DNA of 64,000 nucleotides, taken from assembly GCF_002068095.1 (NCBI RefSeq), contig NZ_LWIG01000026.1, forward strand, positions 331,344 to 395,343, written 5' to 3'. Shown here in pieces: positions 17,701-25,917 of this stretch. Source of the stretch: Bradyrhizobium sacchari (GTDB lineage: Bacteria; Pseudomonadota; Alphaproteobacteria; Rhizobiales; Xanthobacteraceae). The position numbers were made by a program, and so were the translations under genes. Position 1 is the first letter of the stretch, and every line of letters starts with the position of its first letter. The notes below the pieces were generated by a model. It was given only the letters and a program-made list of their open reading frames with translations, was not told the origin of the DNA and did not search any database.

Positions 17701-18228
17701 TCAGCCCACCACTTCGGTGACGGGCTGGAGATCGATCTCGAACGTCTCCAAGAACTTTGACGTCATGATGTAGAAGCCGACCGAGAGCTGCAATTCGACC
17801 AGCGCGGCCGGCGTCAGTTTCGATGCGATCGCCTTGAAGGTCGCATCGGTCGGCTTGTTCAACTTGATGATCTCGTCGGTGAAGGCGAGCGCGGCGCGCT
17901 GGACCTCGTTGAAGCAGCTCGCGGCCTGCCAGTTCTCGAGCGCCTCGTTCTGTTCGTCGGTGACGCCGACATTCTTGCCGATGCGCTTGTGCGCGACGAT
18001 CTCGTACGGCGCCTGGCACAGGATACCGGTGCGCGTGATCGCAAGCTCGCGCACGACCGGATCTAGCTCGCCCTTGTGCCGGATGGCGCCGCCCAGACGG
18101 CAGTACTGCTCAAAGTAGCTCGGCGAGTGTGCCATCATCCGGAAGATGTTGGCATGGCGGTTCTTATCGAGGATTTCGCGGGTGCGGTCGGATGCCTTGG
18201 ACGGATCGCTGTACTGAATGCGGGCCAT
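17701..18228 (-). CDS. Carboxymuconolactone decarboxylase (CMD)/AhpD-like family protein
   Basis: 175 residues, all-alpha. The CMD-fold signature is seen in the region ELAITRTGILCQAPYEIVAHKRIGKNVGVT (about 61-90). The single cysteine before YE..AH, instead of the CxxC of AhpD, places it with the non-peroxidase members whose reaction is undefined. The second half (FTDEIIKLNKPTDATF, LVELQLSVGFYIMTSKFLETF) matches the conserved helical tail of these proteins. It is trimeric or hexameric in the family. ATG at 18228 follows AGGAAA. About 20 bp separate it from the MazG-like gene downstream on the same strand, so a two-gene operon is likely. Confidence 0.85.
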   Translation of the reverse strand: MARIQYSDPSKASDRTREILDKNRHANIFRMMAHSPSYFEQYCRLGGAIRHKGELDPVVRELAITRTGILCQAPYEIVAHKRIGKNVGVTDEQNEALENWQAASCFNEVQRAALAFTDEIIKLNKPTDATFKAIASKLTPAALVELQLSVGFYIMTSKFLETFEIDLQPVTEVVG

Positions 18229-18497
18229 GATTTTCCTGAAGTTTTCCCTGATCTTTTGATGCTTTTTGTCGCCACCGGCGAAAGTTCCCGACGACTCTAT
18301 TCGTGCGTGGACGCAGGAGCAACATCATCGAGTCAAATTGCCGCCGCATTGCTGATCGACCCTGACACAGTCGATATTCGCCGCGTGGGGACAAATCGCG
18401 GCGGATACTCGCAAGGGGTGTTCCGAGTAAAACAATTGGCCGTCGGGCGCGCTTGCCGCGCAACGATGAGTCACGCCCAAGTCTAGGGAGAAAAGGC

Positions 18498-18599
18498 ATG
18501 AAGGAAGCCACCAAGGGGGCGGCCTCGGGAGCGCTCGCGCATATGCTGGCGGTGACGGCGATGCTCGTCATCGCCAGCATCTTGTTCTACGGGCGTTAG
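18498..18599 (+). CDS. 33-residue single-pass membrane protein
   Basis: A small gene: AGGGAGAAAAGGC precedes ATG, and the frame runs 33 codons to TAG. A polar head (MKEATKGAASGALAH) is followed by one hydrophobic helix (MLAVTAMLVIASILFYG) and a terminal Arg. A strong ribosome site together with a clean membrane segment is unlikely by chance. No family is recognised. It is divergent from the CMD gene and stands 20 bp before a palindromic repeat that begins at 18619 and probably ends its transcript. Role unknown; it may modulate a membrane complex, as many proteins of this size do (inference). Confidence 0.6.
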   Translation: MKEATKGAASGALAHMLAVTAMLVIASILFYGR

Positions 18600-18618
18600 T
18601 TGGAGTCGTAGAGTTTTC

Positions 18619-18701
18619 GTCATTCCGGGGTGGCCCTCGCACAAGCCAGACCCAGAATTCCCGTTCCAGGTTCGGTCGCTCAGACCGCCCCCGAATGACG
18701 G
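18619..18701. repeat. Palindromic dispersed repeat, family B, copy 1
   Basis: The element starts CGTCATTCCGGGG and ends CCCCGAATGACGG, with an internal CCAGAATTC/GTTCCAGG region. A sister copy is at 20213-20295 (starts TGTCATTCCGG, ends CCGGAATGACGG). The right arm here runs into the 3' end of the DUF35 gene and supplies its stop codon. Confidence 0.75.
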
Positions 18702-19066
18702 ATCCCGCTACGTTCTCTTATGAAGAACGGCACGAGCTTTCCGGCGAACGGCCTGAAGCTTGCGACAACCGAATCGCCGATGGCGAGTCCGTTGTCACCA
18801 TGCGCCATCATGCGAAAACCTTCGGCGCAATCGACCAGCACAATGTTGTAGGGCACGCGGGCGCGCGTTTCGGGCGTGGCGGCGCGGCAGACCAGCGAGG
18901 TCGCGTAGACCCTGCCCTTGCCGCTGGCGCGTTGCTCGCGCGGGTCGGGCGCCCCGCAGGCCGTGCAGAAGGCGCGGTGGAAATACTGGACATGACCGCA
19001 TGAGGTGCAGGCCTGGTAGGTGATGGCCTCTTCGCCCTTGGTCCAATCCGCGATTCGCTCGCTCAT
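18680..19066 (-). CDS. DUF35 Zn-ribbon/OB-fold protein (acyl-CoA associated)
   Basis: 128 residues. An N-terminal rubredoxin-like zinc ribbon has its four cysteines (CTSCGHVQYFHRAFCTACG, about 22-40), followed by an OB-fold domain with GKGRVYATSLVCRA and PYNIVLVDCAEGFRMMAH. DUF35 proteins bind thiolase-fold partners and acyl-CoA; with lipid-transfer-protein thiolase homologues they form retro-aldolases in steroid side-chain breakdown. Start ATG at 19066 overlaps the TGA of the upstream thiolase-like gene (ATGA), which supports that partnership. The last residues, IRHSGAV, and the stop lie inside a dispersed palindrome, so the original C-terminus was probably replaced. Substrate unknown. Confidence 0.88.
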   Translation of the reverse strand: MSERIADWTKGEEAITYQACTSCGHVQYFHRAFCTACGAPDPREQRASGKGRVYATSLVCRAATPETRARVPYNIVLVDCAEGFRMMAHGDNGLAIGDSVVASFRPFAGKLVPFFIRERSGIRHSGAV

Positions 19067-20199
19067 CGCACCCGCTCCAGGAACATGCTGACATGGGACG
19101 ACAGCACGCCGCCGTCGCCGTGCAGCAGTGCGATCGAGGCATCGCGCACTTGGCGGCTGGCCGCCCGCCCCGTCATCTGCAAATGCGCCTCGACCAGATG
19201 CGCCATGGCGCCGCCGACACCGCAATGGCCGTAGCTGAGCAGCCCGCCATGGGTGTTCAGCGGCATCGCGCCGTCGCGGCCGAAATGGCCGGAGCGCACG
19301 CGGGCGGCCGCTTCGCCGCGGCCGGCAAGGCCGAGGTCTTCCAGCAACATCGCGAGCGTGATCGTAAAACTGTCGTAGATCGCGGCGTAGCGTACGTCGG
19401 AGATCGCGAGGCCCGCGGCTTCCTTCGCACGCGCGATGGAGATCTCTGCGCCGAGCTCGCCGAGCGCCGGTGCCGCCGTGACATGCTGATGGGTATGCGC
19501 CTGGGCGCAGCCGCGGATGCGAACGCCAGCCTCACCCGTCCGCTCGCGGCTGATGACGAAGGCCGCGCCGCCGTCGGACACCGGGCAGCAGTCGAGCAGC
19601 TTGAGCGGCATCGCCACCGGCTTCGAGGCCATGACCTCAGCGACAGTGATGGGGTCGTGGAATTGCGCGCCGGGATGGGTGCAGGCGTGGCTGCGCATCA
19701 GCACCGCGAATTCGGCGAGATCTTCTTCGCTCACGCCGTATTCGTGCATGTACCTGTTCGCAACGAGGCCGTAATAGGCAGGAATGGTCGGCCCCAGCGG
19801 CACCTCGTAATCGGGATGACCGACCTGCGCCAGCGCCTGGATCGAGGCGTCGCGGCTCTGCCCGGTGAGGCGGTTCTCGCCGGCGACGACCATCACGTGC
19901 CTTGCGACTCCGGCCTCGACCAGATGATGCGCGAGCATGGTCATCGCAAGGCCCGTGGCGCCGCCGACCTGCACAGCATGGGCGTAGGACGGGCGAATGC
20001 CAAAATGCTCGGCGAAGACGGTGGCGAGCATGATGTGCGGCGAGACGGTGGAGTAGCCGCAGAGAATGCCGTCGATCTCAGTGCGCTTGAGCCCGGCATC
20101 GTCGAGCGCGGCTTGCGCGGCCGTGCTCATCAGGTCGAGCGAGGACGAACCCTCGTGCTTGCCGAAAGGCGTGAGGCCGACGCCGGTGATGAAGCTCAT
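19063..20199 (-). CDS. Thiolase-fold lipid-transfer protein homologue lacking the usual nucleophilic cysteine
   Basis: 378 residues with the SCP2-thiolase layout (VGLTPFGKHEG at the N-terminus, late GHCGVGGAMAHLVE). Where true thiolases have a catalytic cysteine (NxCASG), this protein reads VQVGGATG (about residues 85-92), so it should not do Claisen thiolysis. Cysteine-less members paired with DUF35 proteins include the Ltp2 retro-aldolases. The next gene downstream is a DUF35 protein with a 4-bp overlap, so an aldolase-like acyl-CoA cleavage complex is a reasonable inference. A GGGAGCGCC ribosome site precedes the ATG at 20199. It sits in a block with a CoA transferase and a conventional thiolase. 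Confidence 0.88.
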   Translation of the reverse strand: MSFITGVGLTPFGKHEGSSSLDLMSTAAQAALDDAGLKRTEIDGILCGYSTVSPHIMLATVFAEHFGIRPSYAHAVQVGGATGLAMTMLAHHLVEAGVARHVMVVAGENRLTGQSRDASIQALAQVGHPDYEVPLGPTIPAYYGLVANRYMHEYGVSEEDLAEFAVLMRSHACTHPGAQFHDPITVAEVMASKPVAMPLKLLDCCPVSDGGAAFVISRERTGEAGVRIRGCAQAHTHQHVTAAPALGELGAEISIARAKEAAGLAISDVRYAAIYDSFTITLAMLLEDLGLAGRGEAAARVRSGHFGRDGAMPLNTHGGLLSYGHCGVGGAMAHLVEAHLQMTGRAASRQVRDASIALLHGDGGVLSSHVSMFLERVR

Positions 20200-20212
20200 G
20201 AGGCGCTCCCAC

Positions 20213-20295
20213 TGTCATTCCGGAGCGATGCGTCGTCATCGAATCCGGAATCTCGAGATTCCGGGTTCGGTCCTGCGGACCGCCCCGGAATGACG
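20213..20295. repeat. Palindromic dispersed repeat, family B, copy 2
   Basis: Outer arms TGTCATTCCGG and CCGGAATGACGG, with inner dyad ATCCGGAATCTCGAGATTCCGG. It fills most of the gap between the thiolase-like gene and the CoA transferase gene and may end or stabilise the upstream transcript. Confidence 0.75.
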
Positions 20296-20325
20296 GATGA
20301 CAGAGTTGGCGTCATCTATTCCCCC

Positions 20326-21525
20326 TTACTCCGGCGCCGCCCGCGTGACGCCATCGCGGACCATGGCGGCGATTTCGTCGGCGGAATAACCGATCTCGCG
20401 CAGAATCTCCGCGCCGTGCTCGTTGAGCCGCGGCGCCAGGCGCATTGGTTCCGCTTCAGTCTCCGACCACGTCGCCGTCACCTTCATGCTGCGGATCGGG
20501 CCTTCGGTCGGATGCTCGACGATCGGGAAGAAACCGGTCGCCTCAAGATGCTCATCGTGCAGGATCGACGAGAGGTCATGCATCGGCATGACAGGCACAT
20601 CGGCCTTCGTGAGCAAGTCGATCCACTCTGCCGTCGTGCGCGTCTCGAAAATGCGTGCGAGCTCGGCATAAACGACGTCGATATTGGCGGCGCGGCCGGC
20701 GAAAGTTGCGAACTTCGCATCGGCGCGGAGATCGGCGCGGCCCGTCGCCTTGAAGAAATTCTCCCACTGCTTGTCGTTGTAGACGATGACGCTGAGATAG
20801 CCGTCCGAGGTCTTGTAGGGCCGGCGGTCACGCGAGAGGTGGCGGGCGTAGCCGCCCTTGTCGAGCGGCGGCTCGTAAGTGAGCCCGCCCATGTGGTCGC
20901 CCATGACGAAGCCGGCCATGGTCTCGAACATCGGGATGTCGACGCGCTGGCCGCGGCCGGTGCGGTCGCGATGCACGAGGCTGGCACAGATCGCGCCGAC
21001 CGCGGTGAGGCCGACGATGCGGTCGACCAGCGCGTTCGGCACATAGCGCGGCACGCCGTCGCCGGTCTGCGCCATCAGCGCCGGCAAGGCGGTCGCGCCC
21101 TGGATCAGATCGTCATAAGCGGGCTTTGCGGCATAGGGCCCGTCCTGGCCGAAGCCGAACACGCCGGCATAGACGACGCGCGGGTTGATCTCGGAGACGA
21201 CGTCATAGCCAAGCTGCAGCCGCGCCATCGCCTGCGGACGGACGTTGTAGACCAGCACGTCGGCGTCCTTCAGCAAGCGCAGCACGGCCTCACGTCCCGC
21301 GGGCTTCTTCAGGTCGAGGCAGATCGAACGCTTGCTGCGGTTGGTGTTGAGGAACACCGGGCCCATGCCGGCATGGCGCATCGGGCCGATCAGGCGGGTG
21401 ACGTCGCCGTCGAGCGATTCCACCTTGATGACGTCAGCACCGTAGTCGCCGAGCATCTGGGTCGCGTAGGGCCCCATCAGCACGGTGGTCATATCGATGA
21501 CCTTGATGCCCTTTAGCGGCCCCAT
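20326..21525 (-). CDS. CaiB/BaiF family (class III) CoA transferase
   Basis: 399 residues, the family's usual size. The N-terminus GIKVIDMTTVLMGPYATQMLGDYGADVIKVE is diagnostic, and the catalytic aspartate lies in AYDDLIQG (Asp138/139, matching Asp169 of formyl-CoA transferase). Class III enzymes move CoA between carboxylic acids through aspartyl-CoA thioester and anhydride intermediates. With two thiolase-fold proteins and a DUF35 protein on either side, it may activate the acid that this cluster degrades. A GGGAGCGAACG sequence precedes ATG at 21525. The donor and acceptor acids cannot be inferred. Confidence 0.92.
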   Translation of the reverse strand: MGPLKGIKVIDMTTVLMGPYATQMLGDYGADVIKVESLDGDVTRLIGPMRHAGMGPVFLNTNRSKRSICLDLKKPAGREAVLRLLKDADVLVYNVRPQAMARLQLGYDVVSEINPRVVYAGVFGFGQDGPYAAKPAYDDLIQGATALPALMAQTGDGVPRYVPNALVDRIVGLTAVGAICASLVHRDRTGRGQRVDIPMFETMAGFVMGDHMGGLTYEPPLDKGGYARHLSRDRRPYKTSDGYLSVIVYNDKQWENFFKATGRADLRADAKFATFAGRAANIDVVYAELARIFETRTTAEWIDLLTKADVPVMPMHDLSSILHDEHLEATGFFPIVEHPTEGPIRSMKVTATWSETEAEPMRLAPRLNEHGAEILREIGYSADEIAAMVRDGVTRAAPE

Positions 21526-21651
21526 CGTTCGCTCCCGATTGCGCGGGCTCTGGAAGCGGCCCGGCGATTTCAGTCCAGCTAAAGACAGGGACGCCGCGCG
21601 CGCAAGGGCGACCGGGGTATGGCCGCATGCGCCGCGCGGCGATATCGGCTG

Positions 21652-21858
21652 CTATTTCTTCTGGCGGGATTCCCGGATCTTCAGGAGCCGGTCGAGCTCG
21701 TCATTCTGCTGGTTGATGCGGTCGGCGATCCGCGACTCGTTCTGCTCGCCGGAAGCGGCCGCAGCCTGCTCGATGAGCTGGCGGATATTGTCCTCCAGGA
21801 TTGCGATCCGGTCGTTCAGTGCTTCGAGGGAAAGTGAATCTTCGTATTCATTACTCAT
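21652..21858 (-). CDS. Small coiled-coil protein, unrecognised
   Basis: 68 residues, almost entirely charged helix: EYEDSLSLEALNDRIAILEDNIRQLIEQAAAASGEQNESRIADRINQQ-type heptads, with Leu/Ile at regular spacing, ending RESRQKK. The pattern resembles SlyX-like or small oligomerising coiled-coil proteins, but no family can be named. ATG at 21858 (MSNEYED) was preferred over 21879 because the added seven residues do not continue the helix. It lies between the CoA transferase and thiolase genes on the same strand but is separated from the thiolase by a palindromic repeat. Cytoplasmic; no signal or membrane segment. Confidence 0.65.
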   Translation of the reverse strand: MSNEYEDSLSLEALNDRIAILEDNIRQLIEQAAAASGEQNESRIADRINQQNDELDRLLKIRESRQKK

Positions 21859-21888
21859 GATGCTTTTTCCGCAAATCAATCAGGAGCC

Positions 21889-21971
21889 GTAGGTTGGGCA
21901 AAGCGAAGCGTGCCAACCATGATCTAGCGCAAGGAAAAGGTGGGCACGGCGCTTTCGCGCCTTTGCCCACC
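21889..21971. repeat. Palindromic dispersed repeat, family C
   Basis: Begins GTAGGTTGGGCAAAGCGAAGCG and ends GGTGGGCA...TTTGCCCACC. The GGGCAAAGCG/CGCCTTTGCCC arms are inverted around a spacer containing the GCGCAAGG sequence. This is a third repeat family, with one copy here, between the coiled-coil gene and the thiolase gene's stop. Confidence 0.65.
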
Positions 21972-21981
21972 CTGCGAGAGC

Positions 21982-23151
21982 TTACTTGAGAGGCTCGAGC
22001 ACCGAAACATAGTTGGCAACCGCCGCGCCGCCCATGTTGAAGATGCCGCCGAGCTTGGCGTTCTTGAGCTGCATGCCCTCGGGCGCCTGGCCGGCGAGCT
22101 GCATCGCGGTCATCACATGCATGGAGACGCCGGTGGCGCCGATCGGGTGGCCCTTGGCTTTCAGGCCGCCGGATGGATTGACCGGCAGCTTGCCGTCCTT
22201 GAGGGTCCAGCCCTCCTTGATGGCGCGGGCGCCCTGCCCCCTCGGCGTCAGGCCCATCGCTTCGTACTCGATCAGCTCGGCGACGGTGAAGCAGTCGTGG
22301 GTCTCCACGAAGGAGAGATCGGACAGGCTGACGCCCGCCTTCTCCAACGCGCGCTGCCAGGCGACCGTGCAGCCCTCGAACTGCAGGATGTCGCGCTTGG
22401 ACATCGGCAGGAAGTCCTGGGCATGCGCGGTGGCGCGGAAGCCGATCGACTTGCTCATGGCCTTGGCGGTCTCGGCATCGGCCAGAACCAGCGCCGCGGC
22501 GCCGTCGGAGACCAGCGAGCAATCGGTGCGCTTCAGGGGACCAGCGACGTAAGGGTTCTTCTCGCTCTCGGCGCGGCAGAAGTCGAAGCCGAAATCCTTG
22601 CGCATCTGGGCGAAGGGATTGGCGACGCCGTTCTTGTGGTTCTTGGCCGCGATCAGCGCCAATGCATCGGACTGGTCGCCGTATTTCTGGAAGTAGGAGC
22701 TGGCGATCTTGCCGAACACGCCGGCAAAGCCGCCAACGGTGTCGCCGTCCTCAGGCAGGTAGGACGCCTTGAGCAGGTTCTTGCCGATCTCCGGACCCGG
22801 CGTGCGGGTCATCTGCTCGACGCCGACGACGAGCACGATCTTGGCGGCGCCCGCGGCAATCGCGCGCAGGCCCTGGTGCACCGCGGCAGAGCCGGTGGCG
22901 CAGGCGTTCTCGACGCGAGTCGCCGGCTTGAAGCGCAGCTTCGGGTCGGCCTGGAGCACCAGCGAGGCGGTAAAATCCTGCGGCGAGAAGCCGGCGTTGA
23001 AATGGCCGAGCACGATCTCGTCGACATCGGACGCCGAGATGCCGGCATCTGCCAGCGCCTCATTGGCAACGCGGGTGACGAGGCTTTCGACGGTTTCGGT
23101 GTCGAACTTGCCGAATGGCGTATGCGCCCATCCGACGATGCTGGCGGTCAT
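21982..23151 (-). CDS. Acetyl-CoA acetyltransferase (thiolase family)
   Basis: 389 residues with all thiolase catalytic parts: nucleophile Cys84 in ENACATGSAA, a downstream HDCFTVAEL region, and NPSGGLKAKGHPIGATG carrying the active-site histidine, though the usual second cysteine box (CxGGG) is absent, as in SCP2-type thiolases. It cleaves or condenses acyl-CoA esters in the cytoplasm. Compared with the paralogue at 19063 this copy keeps the N-terminal cysteine, so the two should do different chemistry. A GAGGGAGAAGAGACC ribosome site precedes ATG at 23151. It heads the acyl-CoA gene block. Confidence 0.9.
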   Translation of the reverse strand: MTASIVGWAHTPFGKFDTETVESLVTRVANEALADAGISASDVDEIVLGHFNAGFSPQDFTASLVLQADPKLRFKPATRVENACATGSAAVHQGLRAIAAGAAKIVLVVGVEQMTRTPGPEIGKNLLKASYLPEDGDTVGGFAGVFGKIASSYFQKYGDQSDALALIAAKNHKNGVANPFAQMRKDFGFDFCRAESEKNPYVAGPLKRTDCSLVSDGAAALVLADAETAKAMSKSIGFRATAHAQDFLPMSKRDILQFEGCTVAWQRALEKAGVSLSDLSFVETHDCFTVAELIEYEAMGLTPRGQGARAIKEGWTLKDGKLPVNPSGGLKAKGHPIGATGVSMHVMTAMQLAGQAPEGMQLKNAKLGGIFNMGGAAVANYVSVLEPLK

Positions 23152-23211
23152 GGTCTCTTCTCCCTCAAGTCTTTCACCTGAGCTAAGTCTTAGCCCAGGG
23201 ATGGCAAGACT

Positions 23212-23862
23212 TCACGCAGGTTTAAGGGCCTGGAGGGTGCGCTGGCAGATGGCAGTTATGCCGGCCCAGTTCCCGGCCCTGATTTCCGCCGTCGGGCATA
23301 GCCAGGAGCCACCGACCGCGACCACGTTGGGTTCGGCCAGCCAGGTCGCCGCATTGGCCTCGCCCACCCCACCGGTCGGGCAGAACCGCACGTTCGGGAA
23401 AGGGCCGCCGAGCGCCCGCAAGCCCTTGATGCCGCCGGCCTGCTCGGCCGGGAAGAACTTTGCAACGTCGAACCCTTCCGCCAGCGCCATCATCAGCTCG
23501 GAGGCCGTGGCAATGCCCGGCGCGAACGGCAGGGAGCTGTGGGCTGCGGCCTTGAGGAGATCGGGGGTCAGGCCCGGACTGATGCCGAACGCGACGCCGA
23601 GCTTTTCGACACGGGTAAAGTCGGCCGGATTGAGGATCGTGCCGATGCCGACGATCGCTTCGGGGACTTCGGCCATCATAGCCCTCGCCGCCTCGATCGC
23701 GACGGGGGTGCGCAGGGTCACCTCCAACGTGCGGACGCCGCCGGCGACCAGCGCACGCGCCAGCGGCACGGCGTCCTGGATCCGCTCGATGGTGAGGACG
23801 GGAATGACGGTCGCGGCCTTGAATAGCGCGACGAGGTGGTTCTGTTGGGCAGTCGTGGTCAT
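23212..23862 (-). CDS. eda: KDPG/KHG aldolase
   Basis: 216 residues, class I aldolase with a TIM barrel. Schiff-base Lys135 sits in GFDVAKFFPAE and the catalytic Glu47 in TLEVTLRT; PTGGV supplies the phosphate-binding loop. It splits 2-keto-3-deoxy-6-phosphogluconate (or a related phosphorylated keto-deoxy acid) into pyruvate and glyceraldehyde-3-phosphate. ATG at 23862 was preferred over the longer frame because it follows the kinase stop by about 10 bp. The upstream PfkB-type kinase would supply the phosphorylated substrate, so kinase and aldolase form the last two steps of the sugar-acid route here. Confidence 0.93.
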   Translation of the reverse strand: MTTTAQQNHLVALFKAATVIPVLTIERIQDAVPLARALVAGGVRTLEVTLRTPVAIEAARAMMAEVPEAIVGIGTILNPADFTRVEKLGVAFGISPGLTPDLLKAAAHSSLPFAPGIATASELMMALAEGFDVAKFFPAEQAGGIKGLRALGGPFPNVRFCPTGGVGEANAATWLAEPNVVAVGGSWLCPTAEIRAGNWAGITAICQRTLQALKPA

Positions 23863-23872
23863 AGGTCTCGAT

Positions 23873-24856
23873 TCACTTGGTCGCTTGACGAGAGGGCCGG
23901 TGCCGCTTCTTCGGCGGCATGGCATAGCCCGGAATGATGGCGCCGGGATAGCAGATCACGAGGCTGGCGAGACGATGGCCGGCCTGGGCCGCCTCGACCG
24001 GCTCGGCGCCGGTAAGCCGGGCCGCGATATAGGCCGCCGCAAAGCTGTCGCCGGCCGCCGTGGTATCGACCACGGGCTTGGTCATGGGCTCGGCGCGGAC
24101 CTCGTGGGTCCCGCCGGGGAAGCGCAAGAGGCTGACCGGCTCGGCGAGGCGGAACACCAGCTCGGGCGTCGGAATGCGCGCCATCAGCTGCTCGTGGCTT
24201 TCGCCCGGCCAGAGCGCGAGCAGGTCCTCGGTCGAGGTCAGCACGATGTCGGCAGCCGCGAACGCCGCGGCAAACACGTCGCGCGCAACATCGCGATCGG
24301 GCCAGCCGCGTGCGCGAAAGTTGGTATCGAACACGAAACGGGTCCCGAGCAGGCGCGCGCGCTTGATCGCCGCGAACAGGCGATCACGCCCGGCCTGATC
24401 GTAGATCGAGAGCGTGATCGCGGAGAGATAGACGATGTCGTAGCTCATCAGCGAGTTGAGCAGCTCGTCGGTCTCCGGCAGGCTCATCAACTCGCGCGCC
24501 GCCGCGCTGTCGCGCCAGTGGAAGAACTGGCGCTCGCCCTTGGCATCTGTCTGGATCATGTAGAGCCCGGGCAGCTTGCCCGGCAGCCGCACCACGCGCC
24601 GTGTGCCGACGCTCTCCGCATTCCAGGCGGCAATCATCTCATCGCTCAAGGCATCGTCGCCGAGCGCGGTGAGATAATCGACCTTGATCTCGAGCCGCGC
24701 GAGATACACGGCCGTGTTGAGGGTGTCACCGCCGAAGCCGCGCGAATACAGGCCGCCGCCCTGCCCGGCAGACTGTGCCCCCTGCGCCTGCCGGAGCTCG
24801 ACCATGCATTCGCCGATGCAAGCAACGCTCGCCATCGTCATATCCACGCTGTTCAT
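23873..24856 (-). CDS. PfkB-family sugar-acid kinase (2-keto-3-deoxygluconate kinase-like)
   Basis: 327 residues. Ribokinase/PfkB signatures are present: GGDTLNTAVYLARL (about 43-56) near the N-terminus and DTTAAGDSFAAAYIAARL (about 265-282) with the catalytic aspartate. The segment SVACIGECMVELRQ is typical of 2-dehydro-3-deoxygluconokinases. It would phosphorylate a 2-keto-3-deoxy sugar acid before cleavage by the adjacent aldolase. Start uncertain: ATG 24856 gives MNSVDMTMAS, while 24835 (MASVACIG) begins at the first beta-strand; neither has a strong ribosome site. It follows the DenD-like gene by 8 bp, so they are co-transcribed. Confidence 0.9.
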   Translation of the reverse strand: MNSVDMTMASVACIGECMVELRQAQGAQSAGQGGGLYSRGFGGDTLNTAVYLARLEIKVDYLTALGDDALSDEMIAAWNAESVGTRRVVRLPGKLPGLYMIQTDAKGERQFFHWRDSAAARELMSLPETDELLNSLMSYDIVYLSAITLSIYDQAGRDRLFAAIKRARLLGTRFVFDTNFRARGWPDRDVARDVFAAAFAAADIVLTSTEDLLALWPGESHEQLMARIPTPELVFRLAEPVSLLRFPGGTHEVRAEPMTKPVVDTTAAGDSFAAAYIAARLTGAEPVEAAQAGHRLASLVICYPGAIIPGYAMPPKKRHRPSRQATK

Positions 24857-24864
24857 CGGTTAGG

Positions 24865-25851
24865 TCAGGCGACGAAGTTGCCGCCGAGCTCGTCTTCGAT
24901 GTGAATGCGGATGATATCGTCGAAAGTCTTCTCGGCGGTGGTGAAGCCGAGCTCGCGCGACCGCTTTGCGTCGAAATTGCGCGGCCAGCCGCCGACAATG
25001 CCGACGATGAAGGGATCGGGCTCGCGCTTGATGCGGGCGGCGACCTTGTCGCCGGCAACCCGCTTCAAGGCTGCGATCTGCTCGCCGACGGTGGCGGACA
25101 GGCCGGGCATGGTCAGGTTGCGGCGTGGGCCGACGGCCGCGAGATCCATGGTGCCGGCGTGCAGCAGGAAACCGACCGCGGAGCGCGGCGTGGCGTGCCA
25201 GTGGCGGACGTCCTCGGAGACCGGGAGCACGGCTTCCTTGCCGGCCAGCGGCTCGCGCAGGATGTTGGAGAAGAAGCCCGATGCCGCCTTGTTGGGCAGG
25301 CCTGGCCGGATGCAGATGGTCGGCAGGCGGATGCCGATGCCGTCGAGAAAGCCGCGGCGCGAATAGTCGGCGAGCAGGAGTTCGCCAATCGCCTTCTGGG
25401 TGCCGTAGCTGAGCAGCGGGGTGTGGAAGAACTCGTCGCCAATCGCATCCGGGAACGGCGCGCCGAACACCGCGATCGAGGACGTGAACACCACGCGCGG
25501 CTTGTAGCCACCGCCGACGAGGCGGATGGCGTCGAGCAGCATCCGCGTGCCGTCGAGGTTGATGCGATAGCCCTTGTCGAAATCGAGCTCGGCCTCCCCC
25601 GACACGATCGCGGCGAGATGGAAGATCGCATCCGGGCGGCCGGCGATCAGCTTCTCGGCTGCGCCCGGGACGGCGAAATCGCCCGAGACGATCTCGACGG
25701 GGAAGCCGGCCTTTTCCGGCTTCTTGGGCTCGACCACGTCGTGCATGGTGAGCTTGGTGATGTCGCTCTTGCCGAGCCGGCCGTCGCGCAGCAGCCGTTC
25801 ACAGAATTTACGGCCGACCATGCCGGCGGCGCCGAGAACCAGAATGTGCAA
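24865..25851 (-). CDS. NAD-dependent epimerase/dehydratase, D-erythronate dehydrogenase (DenD)-like
   Basis: 328 residues, extended short-chain dehydrogenase. The Rossmann loop is GAAGMVGRKF (7-16) and the catalytic Tyr-Lys pair is in SYGTQKAIGE, with an upstream TSSIAVFG serine. The N-terminal HILVLGAAGMVGRK and VRHWHATPRSAVGFLLHA match DenD, which oxidises D-erythronate at C2; other members oxidise uronic or sugar acids. Starts at TTG 25851, supported by AAGGAG ten bases upstream and by the Rossmann strand beginning at residue 2. It is the first gene of the DenD-kinase-aldolase set. Substrate inferred only from homology. Confidence 0.85.
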   Translation of the reverse strand: MHILVLGAAGMVGRKFCERLLRDGRLGKSDITKLTMHDVVEPKKPEKAGFPVEIVSGDFAVPGAAEKLIAGRPDAIFHLAAIVSGEAELDFDKGYRINLDGTRMLLDAIRLVGGGYKPRVVFTSSIAVFGAPFPDAIGDEFFHTPLLSYGTQKAIGELLLADYSRRGFLDGIGIRLPTICIRPGLPNKAASGFFSNILREPLAGKEAVLPVSEDVRHWHATPRSAVGFLLHAGTMDLAAVGPRRNLTMPGLSATVGEQIAALKRVAGDKVAARIKREPDPFIVGIVGGWPRNFDAKRSRELGFTTAEKTFDDIIRIHIEDELGGNFVA

Positions 25852-25917
25852 GAGCTCAACTCCTTCTTATTGGCCGGAACGCGCCGCTCCAGACGCGCCC
25901 TCAGGCAAGCCCCGCGA

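Noticed and set aside
19093..21516. 807-codon plus-strand frame
   Set aside because: It runs antisense across two well-supported genes and a palindromic repeat; no domain and no ribosome site.
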